The notes beneath the pieces are model-generated. The model worked only from the letters and a program-made list of their open reading frames with translations, did not search any database and was not told the DNA's origin. The position numbers and the translations under genes were made by a program. 64,000 bases of DNA from Adiantum capillus-veneris (taxonomy: Eukaryota > Streptophyta > Polypodiopsida > Polypodiales > Pteridaceae), in contig CM043958.1 in NCBI GenBank assembly GCA_014529385.2, positions 91,397,935 through 91,461,934 on the forward strand, in the 5' to 3' direction. Of the stretch, positions 22,684 to 34,300 are shown piece after piece (the first letter of the stretch is position 1; each line of letters starts with the position of its first letter).

Positions 22684-23062
22684 TCGACATTGAGTAAGAA
22701 GTGGAGATCCTAGAGCCAGATAGTCAGGTGAAAGATGGTGAAAACAAAGATCCCACGGTGACAAAGGACACGAGTTTTGAGAGAAATGAGAAATAAGAAG
22801 ATTTAGAGAACTTTATTTCCATGTGTTTAAATAAACCATAAGGTTTAGAGTTTTTGGAGAGTATAAAAATGAATCATGGAATGATGTTACTTGTTCAAGA
22901 CAATGTAATGGCCTGCAAGTTATTGTAAATAACACAGGCCAAAAATTGCATGAGAGCACCAACTTAAGAACATGCGAACTTGCTACACGAGCAAGAGTTT
23001 GAATGCTCATCGCCATTTTTCACCTCTTGAATTGCCCCACGTTGCAGATAAATACAGAAGAG

Positions 23063-23104
23063 ATCGCGCTACGTCTCTCTTTCATGCACTCTTCTCTCTC
23101 TCTC

Positions 23105-23156
<52 letters not shown>

Positions 23157-23410
23157 TATATATATACGTATATATAAAAACTCTCTGTAGGAGTCCACGC
23201 CGGCGTGGATTCCTTCAGAGAGTTTTTTTCACCTCCCGTGTTTTAGACAGAGGATTTTGGAGATCGCACTACGTTTCTCTAGCATTCCAAAGATCACGCT
23301 ATGTTTCTCTCCCATGCACTCCTCTCTCTCTATCTCTATAAAAAAAAACTCTCTGAAGGAGCCCATGCCGGCGCGGGCTCTTTCAGAGAGTTTTTTTTAC
23401 AGAGATAGAG
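23063..23410. repeat. Two hairpin elements in a duplicated CT/TA-rich unit
   Basis: Hairpin 1 (23176-23229) and hairpin 2 (23341-23398) are long inverted repeats: AACTCTCTG..GGAG.CCA.GCCGGC..GG.CTC..TCAGAGAGTT between A and T runs. Each is preceded by ATCRCRCTAYGT-TCTCT, CATGCACTC and a CT tract, so the whole unit was duplicated. (TA)n expanded in the first copy (23106-23166). They resemble foldback or very short MITE-like elements. Confidence 0.75.
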
Positions 23411-23488
23411 AGAGAAAGAGTGAATTCACATGCTTATAATCACCGTCTCAATGCATACATTGGTGCTCATTCCTACATTAAACAAAAA

Positions 23489-23490
<2 letters not shown>

Positions 23491-23578
<88 letters not shown>

Positions 23579-23582
23579 GAGA
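23491..23582. repeat. (GT)n(GA)n compound microsatellite
   Basis: About 28 bp of GT followed by about 63 bp of GA with one interruption. Confidence 0.95.
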
Positions 23583-23889
23583 GCTAGTTCACATACTTCA
23601 GTGGTTGCCTCTGTGCGCAACCGACAACCGACCGTATTATATTCTTGTGAGAACTACGAAGAGTTTTGTAATTAAGTAAATATAGTGTCTCAATTTGTGA
23701 GAACCTAAAGAAGTATATCATGAGTGTTAATTGACTTGTCGTGGTCTACGATTCCCAATCCAATCCATCTCCGTGCCTAGGAGGCGTAGGGTCGCAACTG
23801 GTTGCACCCTTTTTTTCTCAATTTCTCATCTGATTGGCAACCGATTGAGAAATGAGCCTTAACCTGAACTGGCTCAGAGAAATCTGAAA

Positions 23890-24013
23890 ACTCAAAGAGC
23901 TCTTTCTAAAAAAGAACTCTCTAAAAGAGTCCATGCCAGCACTCAAAGAGCTCTTTCTAAAAAATATTCTATGAAAGAGTCTGTGCCAGCACAGACTCTT
24001 TTAGAGAGTTTTT

Positions 24014-24049
<36 letters not shown>
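23890..24049. repeat. Third hairpin with an inserted direct repeat, then (GA)n
   Basis: Hairpin 3 (about 23966-24013, GAAAGAGTCTGTGCC AGC ACAGACTCTTTTAGAGAG) is of the same family as those at 23176 and 23341. A half hairpin (AACTCTCTAAAAGAGTCCATGCCAGC) precedes it at 23915-23940. ACTCAAAGAGCTCTTTCTAA occurs twice, at about 23890 and 23941. A GA tract follows at 24015-24049, as for the other hairpins. Confidence 0.7.
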
Positions 24050-24050
<1 letters not shown>

Positions 24051-25186
24051 GAAAGAATCCTACAAAGTAGGTTGGTTGTGTTCACATGTTGACTTGGTTT
24101 TAATGAGGGCTAAGACTTAAGTGAGAGAATGCGCAAGCTAAAGAGAAAGTGAAGAAAGATAAGTCAGAGATCAAAGTAGATCTAGTTAGCTCTATCTCTC
24201 AAAGTGCAAAGACTTTTTCATGGAGATTATCCAGGTTGGACATTTTGTTGTAAAGACGTTTTGTATCTGTTCAAAATAGATTGCTTATTGTCCCGGTGGT
24301 AGTGATATTGTTTCTCTATTTTTAGAGAGAGAGAGAGAGATCTAAGAATCTCCTCTCACTAGTGGATGGACATGGCATATCTTGGTTTGGCAGGTCCCTA
24401 TGGTCTCCAAAACAATGCGTTGTCAATACAATGCAATTCTTTCCCTCATCCAACTAGCAAGATTTCCATATCACCTTATAGATCTTGAGCAGACACAAGC
24501 TCAAAAGAGATTGAATTTTGTTGCAACCAAATTAAGGCCTTCTTGACATCTACTAGTTTTTTTCAAACAATGATCCAAAATGGAAAGGAGCCGCATCTTT
24601 AATCTAATTTGTGAAAGAAGTTGTTCAATTGATACATGAAGCGGGATATACGTTGTGAAATTTGGATACCACCCTCATATTACGAGGCCTTTGTTGAGTC
24701 CAAATAAGGAGTTCATAAAGTTGAACCTCTGTGAGATGCTTGTCATAGATCCTTTAGTAGTTAATATCAAGGCCAATACCCATGAAAATGTGGATATCTT
24801 AGGATAGAATCATATCATTGCTTCCCACATTGTTGTGTTATCAATGAAGAAATAAGCAAACAAATGTATAGTGAAGGTTCGTAGGCTTTAATGGCTACAA
24901 ATGTATAGTAAAGGTTTGTAGGCTTTAATGGTTACTCATGTTTACCAGCTATTTATTGATTAAATAATGATTGAATGAAAGAGAGTGCGACTGACACCAT
25001 CAATGACTAGTAATGGTGCTGACATTTATTGTTTGGGTTAAGAGAAAGCTCTCTCTATAAAAGAAGTATACATATACTTGAGAAACTCACTTAATAACTT
25101 TGCTCGGTTTTGAGCTTGCTCGGATAAGTTTGCTCGATGTTTGGTAGAACTCATGACACATCATAGAGCATGTAGGCAACCCTAAA
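24050..25186. other. Non-coding; short GA tract and a small tandem duplication
   Basis: No gene seen. GA run at 24325-24339. AAATGTATAGTRAAGGTTYG and its continuation are duplicated at about 24861-24940. The rest shows no feature I can support. Confidence 0.45.
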
Positions 25187-27016
25187 CTAACCTGCATCAC
25201 TCAAATTGTAGAAAACAGCCACGGATTGCTGCAATTGTATCAAGTCCACAGAGATATTGTTGAATTTGGTGTAAACAAAGCCTTCGGTCCACAACACACT
25301 GTCAGAAACAGCACCGCTTCCCTTCCCGCGGCCCTTCCTTCCTTCCTTGCAATTTGCTACGGAGCGGCTGAAGAAGCATCGTGTCCTCAATATACAAGTA
25401 TTCCCCTAATCGGTGAACAACATCTTCATTTGACACCCTCTTGGCAATCGCCACTCTATGAGGAAGTGGGAATAGGTTTTTCGTGACTCCTCAACTTCTT
25501 AATGCATCTTTTAACACTTGATGTATTTCTTGATAGCCCTTCGTACTAATCCCAACAACATCACAAATATCTTGAACATCTAGGTCAGTGACAATATTAG
25601 AAAAACTTTGAAGAACTCTCTTAGTGATTGCATCTTTCAAGTGTTTTGCCTCTGGAGCATCAAACATCCCAATAAAGTCCTCTTTGTTGAAACAAGAATG
25701 AATTAAAGATGCCCGAGCTAACGCATTCTTGTCGCCGCACGTTTCTTGGACGAAGTTCCTACTACCCAAAACAACAATGATGAGTGGTACTATACTTAAA
25801 CAACATGAGGGGCCGAACATCTTACGTCATAGCTGTCAGCCTTTGTTTCTTGCCCCACCACGTGGTGCAAGAGTCTAAATTTCGGACAACTCCCGTTTCC
25901 TCACCCTACCTCCCATGGCAGTACTCTTCATGTGTGAGAGAGTATCCTCAAGATTTTTAATTTCATTTTCCTTGGTTGCGATGGTGCTCTTTGCCTCCTC
26001 AAGGGCACTAGTAGCTGCTTGCATCCTCAAGCTTTTTAATTTCATTTTCCTTGGTTGCGATGGTGCTCTTTGCCTCCTCAAGTGCACTAGTAGCTTCTTG
26101 CATCTGATCTTGAAGATTGTGGAAACTCCCATTCAACAACTGCCAATGACACAAGTAGATCTCGGATTGAGCAATCTCGTGTCTGCTAAGTCTCTTGCAG
26201 TAGCCCAACAAACCCTACTCTCCATTTCCAACATATTGCAACAGTGATGGAAGGTTTGTAAAAGGCGGATGGACATTGAGAGAAGGATCCTTTCGGTACA
26301 AGCATCCCTCTGTCAAGAGATCCACATTCTTCTCCCCTTGAGCACGGCGTTTGTTGGCTGAAGGTAATGTACCCAAGCATGTCTTCTTTGTCGGAACATA
26401 CTCTTGAGGTAGGCGCAGGAAAAGCCCTGAAGACCTACCGCGTGAAGAGCTTGCTAGGACATTGGTCACGTCGCCAAGAGGCATTGTAGGATGGAGAGAT
26501 GGAGCTTGATGCATGGAGAGATGGAAAGGAGATGGGTGTGTAGGTGCAGATGCATGTGCAGGTGCAAGGGGGATGGGTGTAGGAGAGGAGCTAGGAGGGA
26601 TGGTGGTCAATTTTGGGGGGAATTTCTTAACACTAGATTGGTAACCTAACAGGACATAAAAGTGTCCTTTCAGGGTTTTGGGAAAAAAATCCAAAACCAT
26701 AGTAGATCCGCTCATTTTGAAAAATTATTTCATGAGCTTCAAAGACTACTACATATGGAAAAAATGAGAAAATTGTAAGAATTCTCATCCCTTGGTCACT
26801 ACAAGCCTCCAAAGTTGATGGACCAATGCATTTTGCCCAAAACAACAATTTCTTACGGTTGATTGCATATAAATAAGAGTGGGGATTTTTGTAGGACATG
26901 AGATAAAATGCCCCGTTAACTTCAATGGGTTGGTGATGAAAACATATGGTTGCTTTTACCTCACCAACTTTTTTTTGGGCAAAAAAATAGGTACAAAAAA
27001 GTTGCATTTTTGCCAT
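25187..27016 (-). pseudogene. Unidentified minus-strand gene relic with Pro-rich and coiled-coil parts
   Basis: Successive open pieces on the - strand read as one broken protein. 27016-26633 (127 aa) has an aromatic-rich globular look: SYKNPHSYLYAINRKKLLFW, GMRILTIFSF. 26715-26215 overlaps in another frame: Pro/Ser/His-rich linker, then LPQEYVPTKKTCLG. Past one TAG the frame gives a coiled coil, ATSALEEAKSTIATKENEIK, which occurs twice because about 90 bp are tandemly duplicated (25960-26110). A helical end follows (25820-25491: KHLKDAITKRVLQSFSNIV). Frameshifts near 26640-26700 and 26000. No retrotransposon motif recognised; it could be a lineage-specific gene family member, a processed copy or a transposon-carried gene. 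Confidence 0.45.
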
Positions 27017-28270
27017 TCAGTGGGCCTATCATCAAAGTTTCTATAGTCACACTCAATAAAGATACTACATACATGTTTTCTTAGTTCCCTTTGGGGCTTT
27101 GGATCCAAAAGGAGCCATGGAGCATGTCAAAAGGATAATGGATCTCTTACTAAGTGGAACCTTGGGGGCAATGATAAAGTCCTAAATACAACAAACATGA
27201 AAAAACTGGGTTTAGCATTATGATCTCTAGAAACCCATAGAAACTACTCAATATCTAGCCAAGTTTGTAGTTTATGATTAGATATGGTTACTACCTACAA
27301 AATACACACAATTGGCCTAAGAAACTAGTAATATTGAGAAAATTATACTTGTTACTCTAAAATGTTTCGTATTCTTCAGCAATCAAAAAACTCAACCATC
27401 ATCATATACTATGCTATATAGCATATTAGGTCCCCCAAAACTCAAGGAAGATTAGCTTTGTGTTATACATTACACTTACACGATCAAAATTGAATTTGGA
27501 TATCAAGAAAACCACCAAAAATTTTAATAAAAGTTCTAATTTTGGCCAAAAAACAGGATTATGCAATTCTTATAAGTTGGTCATAACTTTGAATTTTAAT
27601 ACTTAGCTCTCCCTACAACCGTCAAAACATGTTGAGAACTATGAAGGCTTATCCTCTAGCAATCTAAACCTCACAAATATGAAGTTTAGAGTCGTGTAGT
27701 TGCAAAAAATCGAAAAAAAATAAAAAACAGGACTCGTTTTTTCACACAGTTTAGGTCTAAAAATGTTGTGCAAGAGTAAATTTAGTGGTGGTGAAATCGA
27801 TACTCCAAAAAAAATGTCAAGTTTTTTTCAGCTCATAAGGCAACTTTGTGGATATATAGCACCTAGAAATTCATTTTCATACTCTTCAAATAATTCAAGC
27901 AAAATGGTCACTTAATAAGACACAAAAGTGTCCAAGGACATAAAAGTGTCCTGTTACCATTCTGGTGTTAAAAGTTCTAGAGGGAGTCAAAAAATGCTGA
28001 ATTATGATTAATTTAGCTTAAAAATATTTTTTTATATATGTATATATGTTGGAGCCACTTTTTAGGGGGAAATAGAGTTTATTTGAAAGTTTTTGAAAAA
28101 AGTCACTTTTTTTACCTCTTTGACCCACGGATCTGATTAGGTGGCATGGGAGAGTTAAGAGGCCACTTACAAGTTGGCCAAAAAGCTAGAGAGAGAAGAC
28201 AGCATTCTGCCCCCTCCCCCCTACTTTTCAAATTGTTTAACCCCCCCTTCCCCCTACCTTTTTAGGGGTC
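27017..28270. other. Non-coding AT-rich stretch
   Basis: No ORF of substance. ACATAAAAGTGTCC recurs (26653 region and twice at about 27919-27950). C-rich runs at 28208-28257. Confidence 0.45.
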
Positions 28271-28279
28271 ATAGGTGGA

Positions 28280-28704
28280 GGAGACTCTACCAAAACAGCT
28301 CCATTCAAAGCCTTTGTCCCCCTTAATCTTGGCAAGCTTCCTTGAAATTAGGGATTCTTACAAGGCCCATGGAGAGTCCATATTTTTCTTAATGAAAACA
28401 CAACACCAATTCCCTCACGGTCTTAAACCCAAGACCCTGCACACCTTCAAAGATGGTGAGAGCTAGCGGGTATGAGAGTAGATTGAGAGGAAGAAGGATT
28501 AGTCTTACAAGAAAGATGTACATCTCCTCACATAATCAATCATAATAGCTTAGCATAGCTTAGTAATTATCATGGTAGAGGAGATGAGCATGCATGAATC
28601 TTGGCTCTTGGTTGGATTTGCATCACAAAGCCAAGAGTTGTTGGTGTAGGCCTCCCTTCTTACAAGCTTAAAGTAGATGATGAGCATTCCATTAAAGCTT
28701 GAGA

Positions 28705-28778
<74 letters not shown>

Positions 28779-29500
28779 TTGCTTCACACATGAGCTTGTG
28801 TGTGTGTGTGTGTGTGTGTGATAATGCCTTGCCAAAATCAGCCCCATCTCTCTCTCTTGGTCAACCACTCATGCAAATTACTCATGCTGACACCCCATTG
28901 GACCTCTCCAAGCGTATCCAATGACAATTAAGTAGCATAAGTGATAGACTTCTGACATGTGTCCCCCTTTCCCCTTTTGTGAGAGCTTTATATTAATGCT
29001 ACTAAACTCTCATTGGACCCCTTTGTCTACTGGCCAATAGGAATTAGAGAAGCCATTGGGCTACTGAATGCTCATTGGACCCCTTGGGGGACTGTCCAAT
29101 AGTCTTCTAAAGAGATTAATTCTTATTGGTTTTTTTATCAAGTGTTTCTAAATGAATTTAATTAGTTTACTCTAGCCTAATTCTCATTGGTCCACCTCCA
29201 TGGCCATCTAATAGGATTTGAGTGCACCTGTGGGCAATTGGCCTAGGGAGTTGACATGTGTCCCTCATTCCCTTTGTGTAAAGGGAGCCTGTGAGTGTGT
29301 GTGTGTGTGTGTGTTTCTCTCTCCTCCCTTGCTTACAGGGCTCACCCCCTCTTATGTAGGAGCCTTGAAGACTTTTTTGTACACACACAAAGCATCCAAT
29401 TCCACTAAACTTGACTGTTTGGACTTACCTTTGAATTTTGGAACCTTAGCATTTTGAAAGTCTTAATGGGCTGAACCCTAAGGTCTTTGGAGCCCATTGT
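28280..29500 (+). repeat. Dispersed repeat, copy 1 (+), with (GA)n, (TG)n and CCAAT/ATTGG motifs
   Basis: Aligns by eye, in opposite orientation, with 39030-40220: CACCTTCRAAGRTGG-GAGAGCTAGCGGG, TTGGCTCTTGG-TGGATTTGCAT, AGCCAAGAGT-GTTGGTGTAGG, CTCATTGGACCCCTTT and CTGAACCCTAAGGTCTTTG occur in the same order. Includes (GA)n at 28706-28774, (TG)n at 28796-28819 and 29291-29312, and a cluster of ATTGG...CCAAT pairs at 28890-29215. A 63-aa frame at 28275-28466 may be the end of a coding part. Class unknown. Confidence 0.65.
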
Positions 29501-29749
29501 TGCACATTGATCTTTTGCAGATGCCCACTCCTTTGGATCCCTATTTTCCCTCCTTTGGGTCCTATTGTGGTCGGTCTGCCAGCTTAACCAATATTCTAGA
29601 TTTTTCTCCCCTGGTACTTCCCCATATTAAATGATCAGTTTAACATGAGAAAATAATTTAGGAGAATTAGATATTAATTATTATGACAAAGACCAAGAGA
29701 TGGTTGAAGGAAGGATTGATTCTTTTTGGAGGTCTACTTGTTCTCGTAG
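29501..29749. other. Non-coding, nothing recognised
   Basis: Between the dispersed repeat and the copia remnant; no pattern supported. Confidence 0.4.
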
Positions 29750-29849
29750 ATCTTTGGGACATAGGTTGAGGCTCCTCATTTATTTGACATTGTTGCACAT
29801 TGTCACCACTTACAACCCTTGAGTCTTCATCGTACTCAAGCTCCATGGT

Positions 29850-30700
29850 GACTCATCACCCGTTTATTTTTTTTTCCAAGTAATCTGTGTACATATTTTT
29901 TTCATTGAAAATTACTTCCCTATTTATAAATATTATACCATCTTTAGGGTTTCATAGACAATAGACAATGAAGAAACACTTTTTGGACTTTGCATCTAGC
30001 TTTGACCTTAGGCTTCTATCTATGTGCATAAAAGCCTCGCACCCAAACACTTGGGAAATGCATAATTCACCGGTTTACCTATCCATGCCTCTTTTGGAAC
30101 GCCCCTATCCACTTCCCTTTAGGGTGACCGTTTGATTAAGTACACAAACATACTTATTGCTTTTGTCTAAAGCTCAAGCGGTAGACTTGCATGTAGCCGC
30201 ATGCTTTGTGCTCACTCCATAATTATCCTACTCATCGTTTTTGAAATGACATTTTGTTGAGGTGTCCTTGGCGTTGTCCTTTGCCTCCAAATGCCATTGT
30301 GAGCACAAAATCTTTCAAAAGCTTGGCTGCAATATTTTCCTCCATTGTCAGATCTGAGGCATATAATCTTAGTACCTGCTTCATTCTTCACAAAGGCTTT
30401 TCGTCTTTGAAATATGGAAAATAAATTCTTAATTACATAAACCCATGTTTTTCTAGTTGCATTGTCTATGAATGTTACAAGGTATAATGAGCCACCAAGG
30501 GATGGTGTATTTTTGCAGGAACCCAAACATCAGAATAAACCAATTTAATTTTTTTTTCTTTCATTTTCTGCCTTTTCAAAATTTACACTCTTTTGTTTAC
30601 CATAAACACAATCTTCACAGAACTCTTAAGTCCATTTCTTTAAAACCTAGTAGAAGCTTCTTCGATTGAAGGATTTGCATTTCTTTGGCACTCATATGCA
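29850..30700 (-). pseudogene. int: Copia remnant: integrase core
   Basis: 30526-30212 has YLVTFIDNATRKTWVY (DDE region start), CLRSDNGGKYCSQAF (second Asp) and RTTPRTPQQN (lead-in to the catalytic Glu position, which reads VISK, so the Glu is lost or shifted). Further down, VFGCEAFMHI and KSKKCFFIVY of the integrase C-terminal part are readable to about 29850. Upstream, CEDCVYGKQK of the zinc module lies at about 30600. Confidence 0.75.
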
Positions 30701-30929
30701 CAAGTCAGTAGTGACACACCACACCCTCAACTTTTGTAGCTGTTGCACAAGTTGAATATTGCGTGCTGATAATACACAAGTAAAGTCTACAAACCTTTCT
30801 CCTTTGACAACCATCAAAGAATACCTTTGAGATCTTCCAATGTTTTTTTTCAAATGCAATTTTATGACCTTATCATTCAATTGTCTGATGTTGGCTTGTT
30901 GTCTTGAGACTCCGACTCCTTCTTCTTCT

Positions 30930-31614
30930 TGGACCAACAATCCTTATTGACGTGACCCTTCTTGCTGCAATTTCAACATTCGAGAATTGACATTGTGAGT
31001 GACTTGCTCCACCTTGAGCAATCACAACCCTTTTGGTTTTTTAACCTCTCCTTAGATCTTCCCCTTGTTTTCACTCATAGTGCAGAACTTGATGATTCAC
31101 ATGTGCGTCTCCTTTGCATTTTTTCACTTGGAAGAACACCCAAAACATCATCAAACTTAAGAGCCTTTGTGTCAGAGATAGAGTTACTTACAACCATTAC
31201 AAGGCTATCTCAACTATCTTGTAGAGACAATAGTATAAGGAGCGCTTGCACTTCATTGTCAAAATTGACCTTCACCAATTGAAGTTGACTTATGTTGGTG
31301 TTAAAGTCTTTTAGGTGTTCTGCAATTGAACCACTCTCTACCGTTTTTAGATTGAAGAAGCACTTCATGAGAAATACCTTATTGGATGCCGATGGTTTCT
31401 TGTATAGGCCATCAAGTGACTTTATCATGTCCTCCGTGGTCTTCATCTCTGAAATGTTGAAGGCCATCATTGATGACAAGCTTATCCAAAAAGTCCCTAA
31501 TGCCTTTCGATCAAGGACAATCCATGCTTCATATGCTATTGTTGCGGGCTTCTTCGCAAGACCGCCTAGTGGAAAATAAAGGTCCTTCTGGTAGAGATAG
31601 CTTTCAAGCTGCAT
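30930..31614 (-). pseudogene. gag: Copia remnant: gag with zinc knuckle
   Basis: 31614-31210 is a UBN2-type capsid: EAWIVLDRKALGTFWISLSS, TTEDMIKSLDGLYKKPSASN, SGSIAEHLKDFNTNISQL. A zinc knuckle near 30945-30985 reads C-stop-NCSKKGHVNKDC, the stop being TGA in place of a codon between the first two Cys. Confidence 0.75.
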
Positions 31615-31736
31615 CTTCTAGTGTTGGTAGTTTTTTCCATTGAACTTCTCGATCTTGAGCTTACCTTCCTCTACCATTACTTTCAATAAACTCAAGGAAT
31701 CCTTTCCTTGATATACTTTAGCTACAAGAAAACATT

Positions 31737-31748
31737 GCTCTGACACCA
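31737..31748 (-). promoter_or_regulatory. Copia remnant: primer-binding site
   Basis: TGGTGTCAGAGC on the - strand, two bases from the LTR end; one mismatch to the usual Met-tRNA site. Confidence 0.75.
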
Positions 31749-31750
31749 GT

Positions 31751-32304
31751 TGTTAGAAAATAGTACGTAGCCAAGTGGACATTAGAGTAGTTTATTTAAT
31801 AGAGAGAGATAATTTTCACACATGAGAGATTCTAGAGAGAGAGAGAGCACACGATATACATGGCTCACCTAATGAGGGATATGTCTATGGGAAAGCAACC
31901 ACTCAAAGGCTTTAATGCTTCAAACTAGAAGTAGGTTACAAAAGGATTATACCCTTAATGGAGATCCCGCCTTGCTTCACTCTCACCACTTTGTTTCATC
32001 AACTTCACAATACACCACAATGTGTTTTGTGTGTATAAGAGGCCTCCTTTTATAGGACAAAAGGGAATCCCTCTCTCATGAGATATACCAGTGTGTAGCC
32101 GCCCTTGTGTACGCAAGTCCAAGTTGGACCCTCTCACGTGCCCATGTGTGGCCATCCTTGAGAAGACAAGTCTGCTTAGAAATCAACCACCGAGCATTGA
32201 ATTCAGCCATCGGTTAGAAGTCTCATTGAATTTTGACCATCGGCCAACCGATCAACCACTTTTCAACCGCCATCCATCCATAATATTCCAGTGAAAATGG
32301 AACA
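31751..32304 (-). repeat. Copia remnant: 5' LTR
   Basis: On the - strand it runs from TGTTCCATTTTCAC (right edge, chosen because it mirrors the AACA end) to TTTTCTAACA next to the PBS. A TATA box CCTATAAAAGG lies on the - strand at about 32050-32060. A GAGA run is at 31802-31850. The outer edge is tentative since no second LTR is present. Confidence 0.6.
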
Positions 32305-32515
32305 TTCCGGTGAACCCAGCCTTGAGCAAAGCTCCAAATTGGGCGTGAATTTTTATTTTCCTATGAGTGATTTTTCTTACGCACGATGGCTTGTCCTCAA
32401 AATGGGGGCCCTATAAATGTGCATTTTTAAGACTAAAAAATATAAAGGGGTAAATCAAGCTCCATACTTAACAGAGGGGTATTCTTGAGAGAAGTGCATC
32501 TCATATGTTACTCTT

Positions 32516-32770
32516 TTGAGAATCATTGTTCCCATGTATGGGCACGTGTTGGAGATTGGTGGAGGCATAGGACCTATGTTGAGGGATATCATATGCACAA
32601 GACATCCTTGTATGCTCAATGATAATGAAGAACAAATATGTGGTAGATATCTTACTCCGTTGATTGTAGAGTTTTATGGAAATATGGGTGGATTTAATAT
32701 GCATGGAACAAGAGATTTTGCTAGTGATGATGATGATGATTTTGTTCTTAACGAGGCTCCTTTGGATTAG
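32516..32770 (+). CDS. Short hypothetical ORF (84 aa)
   Basis: ATG to TAG, ending in an acidic run (DDDDDFVLNEAPLD). This tail looks like a protein C-terminus, but no domain was recognised and no upstream part found. May be the end of a lost transposase or chance. Confidence 0.2.
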   Translation: MRIIVPMYGHVLEIGGGIGPMLRDIICTRHPCMLNDNEEQICGRYLTPLIVEFYGNMGGFNMHGTRDFASDDDDDFVLNEAPLD

Positions 32771-33370
32771 TAAATGACATTTTTTTGTGACCTTGAGATA
32801 GCATGTATGTTTTCTGTAAGAATTATTATTTTTCTTTATCAAATTGTTGTGAAATGCCTTGTTATGTAGAGACTATGGCAAGGCATATGATATCAAATTC
32901 ATCTTATGGTTGTTTACCAATATGTCAAAATCTTGCCAAGTAATGCATATACATGGATGATGAGGCGGAAAACATTGCTTAGTAGCTTATCAAATAAAAA
33001 TAAAAAAAATATGGATATTCTTTGTTCTATCCATGTGAGCTTTATTTCCTTTTGTTCTATCTAAGTAGACTTTTTTGAATTGTGAAAATAATGTTTTGGT
33101 GTGGCTTTGTACTATGGCGAACAAAATCACTTTTCTTATGCTTGAAGTGAATTGTATGATACAATTGGTTTGAAAGAATAATGAGAAGGATAAATGGATA
33201 TCTTTTTCTCTCTCCATGTAGTGTTATTTTATGTTCTATCCATGTACACTTTTTACCAACATGAATTTTTTCCAATTTTGTAATTAGTGTTTTAGTAAGT
33301 ATGACATTATACTTAAAGTTATCACTTATGCTTGAAGTGAATTGCACGATAAGATGAGATTTCTTTTGGT
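32771..33370. repeat. AT-rich region with a divergent tandem duplication of about 175 bp
   Basis: 33010-33170 and 33200-33355 share TCCATGTG, TGTTCTATC-ATGTA-ACTTTTT, and TTATGCTTGAAGTGAATTG in order. No gene. Confidence 0.55.
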
Positions 33371-34055
33371 TTGACGTGGTGGGTGCACTATTGGTTGTTT
33401 AATGGCTCTTTTGTCACTTCATCATTATGCTTAAACTCAATGTGTGTGGATTATGATTTTGATAAATTTTTAAATTTGATGTGGAAATACTATTTAGATG
33501 CTAGCCTAATATATTTCTTTATGAAATACTCTTAGAAAATCATTATCATTTTCTCTCTTTTCCCATTGCTTCCTTCAAATTCACACGTTCCAACTTGGGC
33601 TACCCAACAATGCTCACATGATTAGTCGTGGAGAGAGCCAAATGTAGATAATAAAAACCAACTTGGGTATACCTTTATACACAAAAAACAATCCTGCACA
33701 CACCTTTAAATAGGAGGGAGATTAGGGGGGGACCTAATCTTGCTCGAATGCAATGATCAAGGAGACTACAGAAAGTTGGAGTTGAGCAAATTTTGTGAAA
33801 CTGATCAATGCAAAGAAAACATGGTCAAAAATAAATGAAAAAACCATGTAAACTAGTCAATGAAAATGTATAAAACATCAAAGTTTTTCCAAGAAATTAA
33901 ACCTATCTCTCCCCTAATCACCATGGGTAGTGGAGAATGCTCATATCCCAAGTGGTGATTAGGAGGAGAGTTTATTGATGATCTAATATGCTAATGCAAT
34001 CCATCAAGTCTATGAATGATATAGACAAACTAGTAGGCCTAGGTATGAACCATAG
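33371..34055. other. Non-coding; one inverted repeat
   Basis: CTCTCCCCTAATCACCA (33907-33923) is answered by TGGTGATTAGGAGGAGAG (33954-33971), a possible hairpin. It may belong to the internal part of the copia remnant at the right. Confidence 0.4.
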
Positions 34056-34300
34056 GCTCTAATACCACTTGATGGGATTAGGGAGGATAAGAGACAGAAA
34101 CATTCATGGTAATGTCATGCTAATTAACACTTAATCACATAATAATTACACAATCAAATTGGAATAGAATGTACTAGACACCAAATTCTTATCTTATTAC
34201 TTGAAAATGACTACAAAAAGGCTCTCTATATAGAGCTAGGGTAGGTTTCTTCTCTGACATCATTCATGTCCTCATACAAAGATTCCAAATCAGCCAAAAC
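34056..34300 (-). repeat. Third copia remnant: PBS and adjoining LTR part
   Basis: TGGTATTAGAGC on the - strand (34056-34067) is a Met-tRNA-type PBS. The LTR would begin at 34073 (TGGGATTAGG on +, that is ending CCCA on -). A - strand TATA-like CTCTATATAGAGAG lies at about 34221-34236. The far LTR edge and any coding region could not be found. Confidence 0.4.

Larger units (their letters stand above)
29750..32304 (-). mobile_element. Truncated Ty1/copia remnant (second copia lineage)
   Basis: On the - strand: LTR (31751-32304), PBS, gag, zinc knuckle, integrase, then loss of RT, RNase H and the 3' LTR. Many stops and frameshifts. Its gag and integrase differ from the intact copia at 6070-11715, so it is another lineage. 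Confidence 0.8.

Noticed and set aside
25226-25486. Plus-strand 86-aa frame
   Set aside because: Lies opposite the minus-strand relic, and the minus strand has the continuous protein-like signal over 1.8 kb.
31751-32310. Target duplication for the second copia remnant
   Set aside because: The 3' LTR is missing, so no duplication can be tested.
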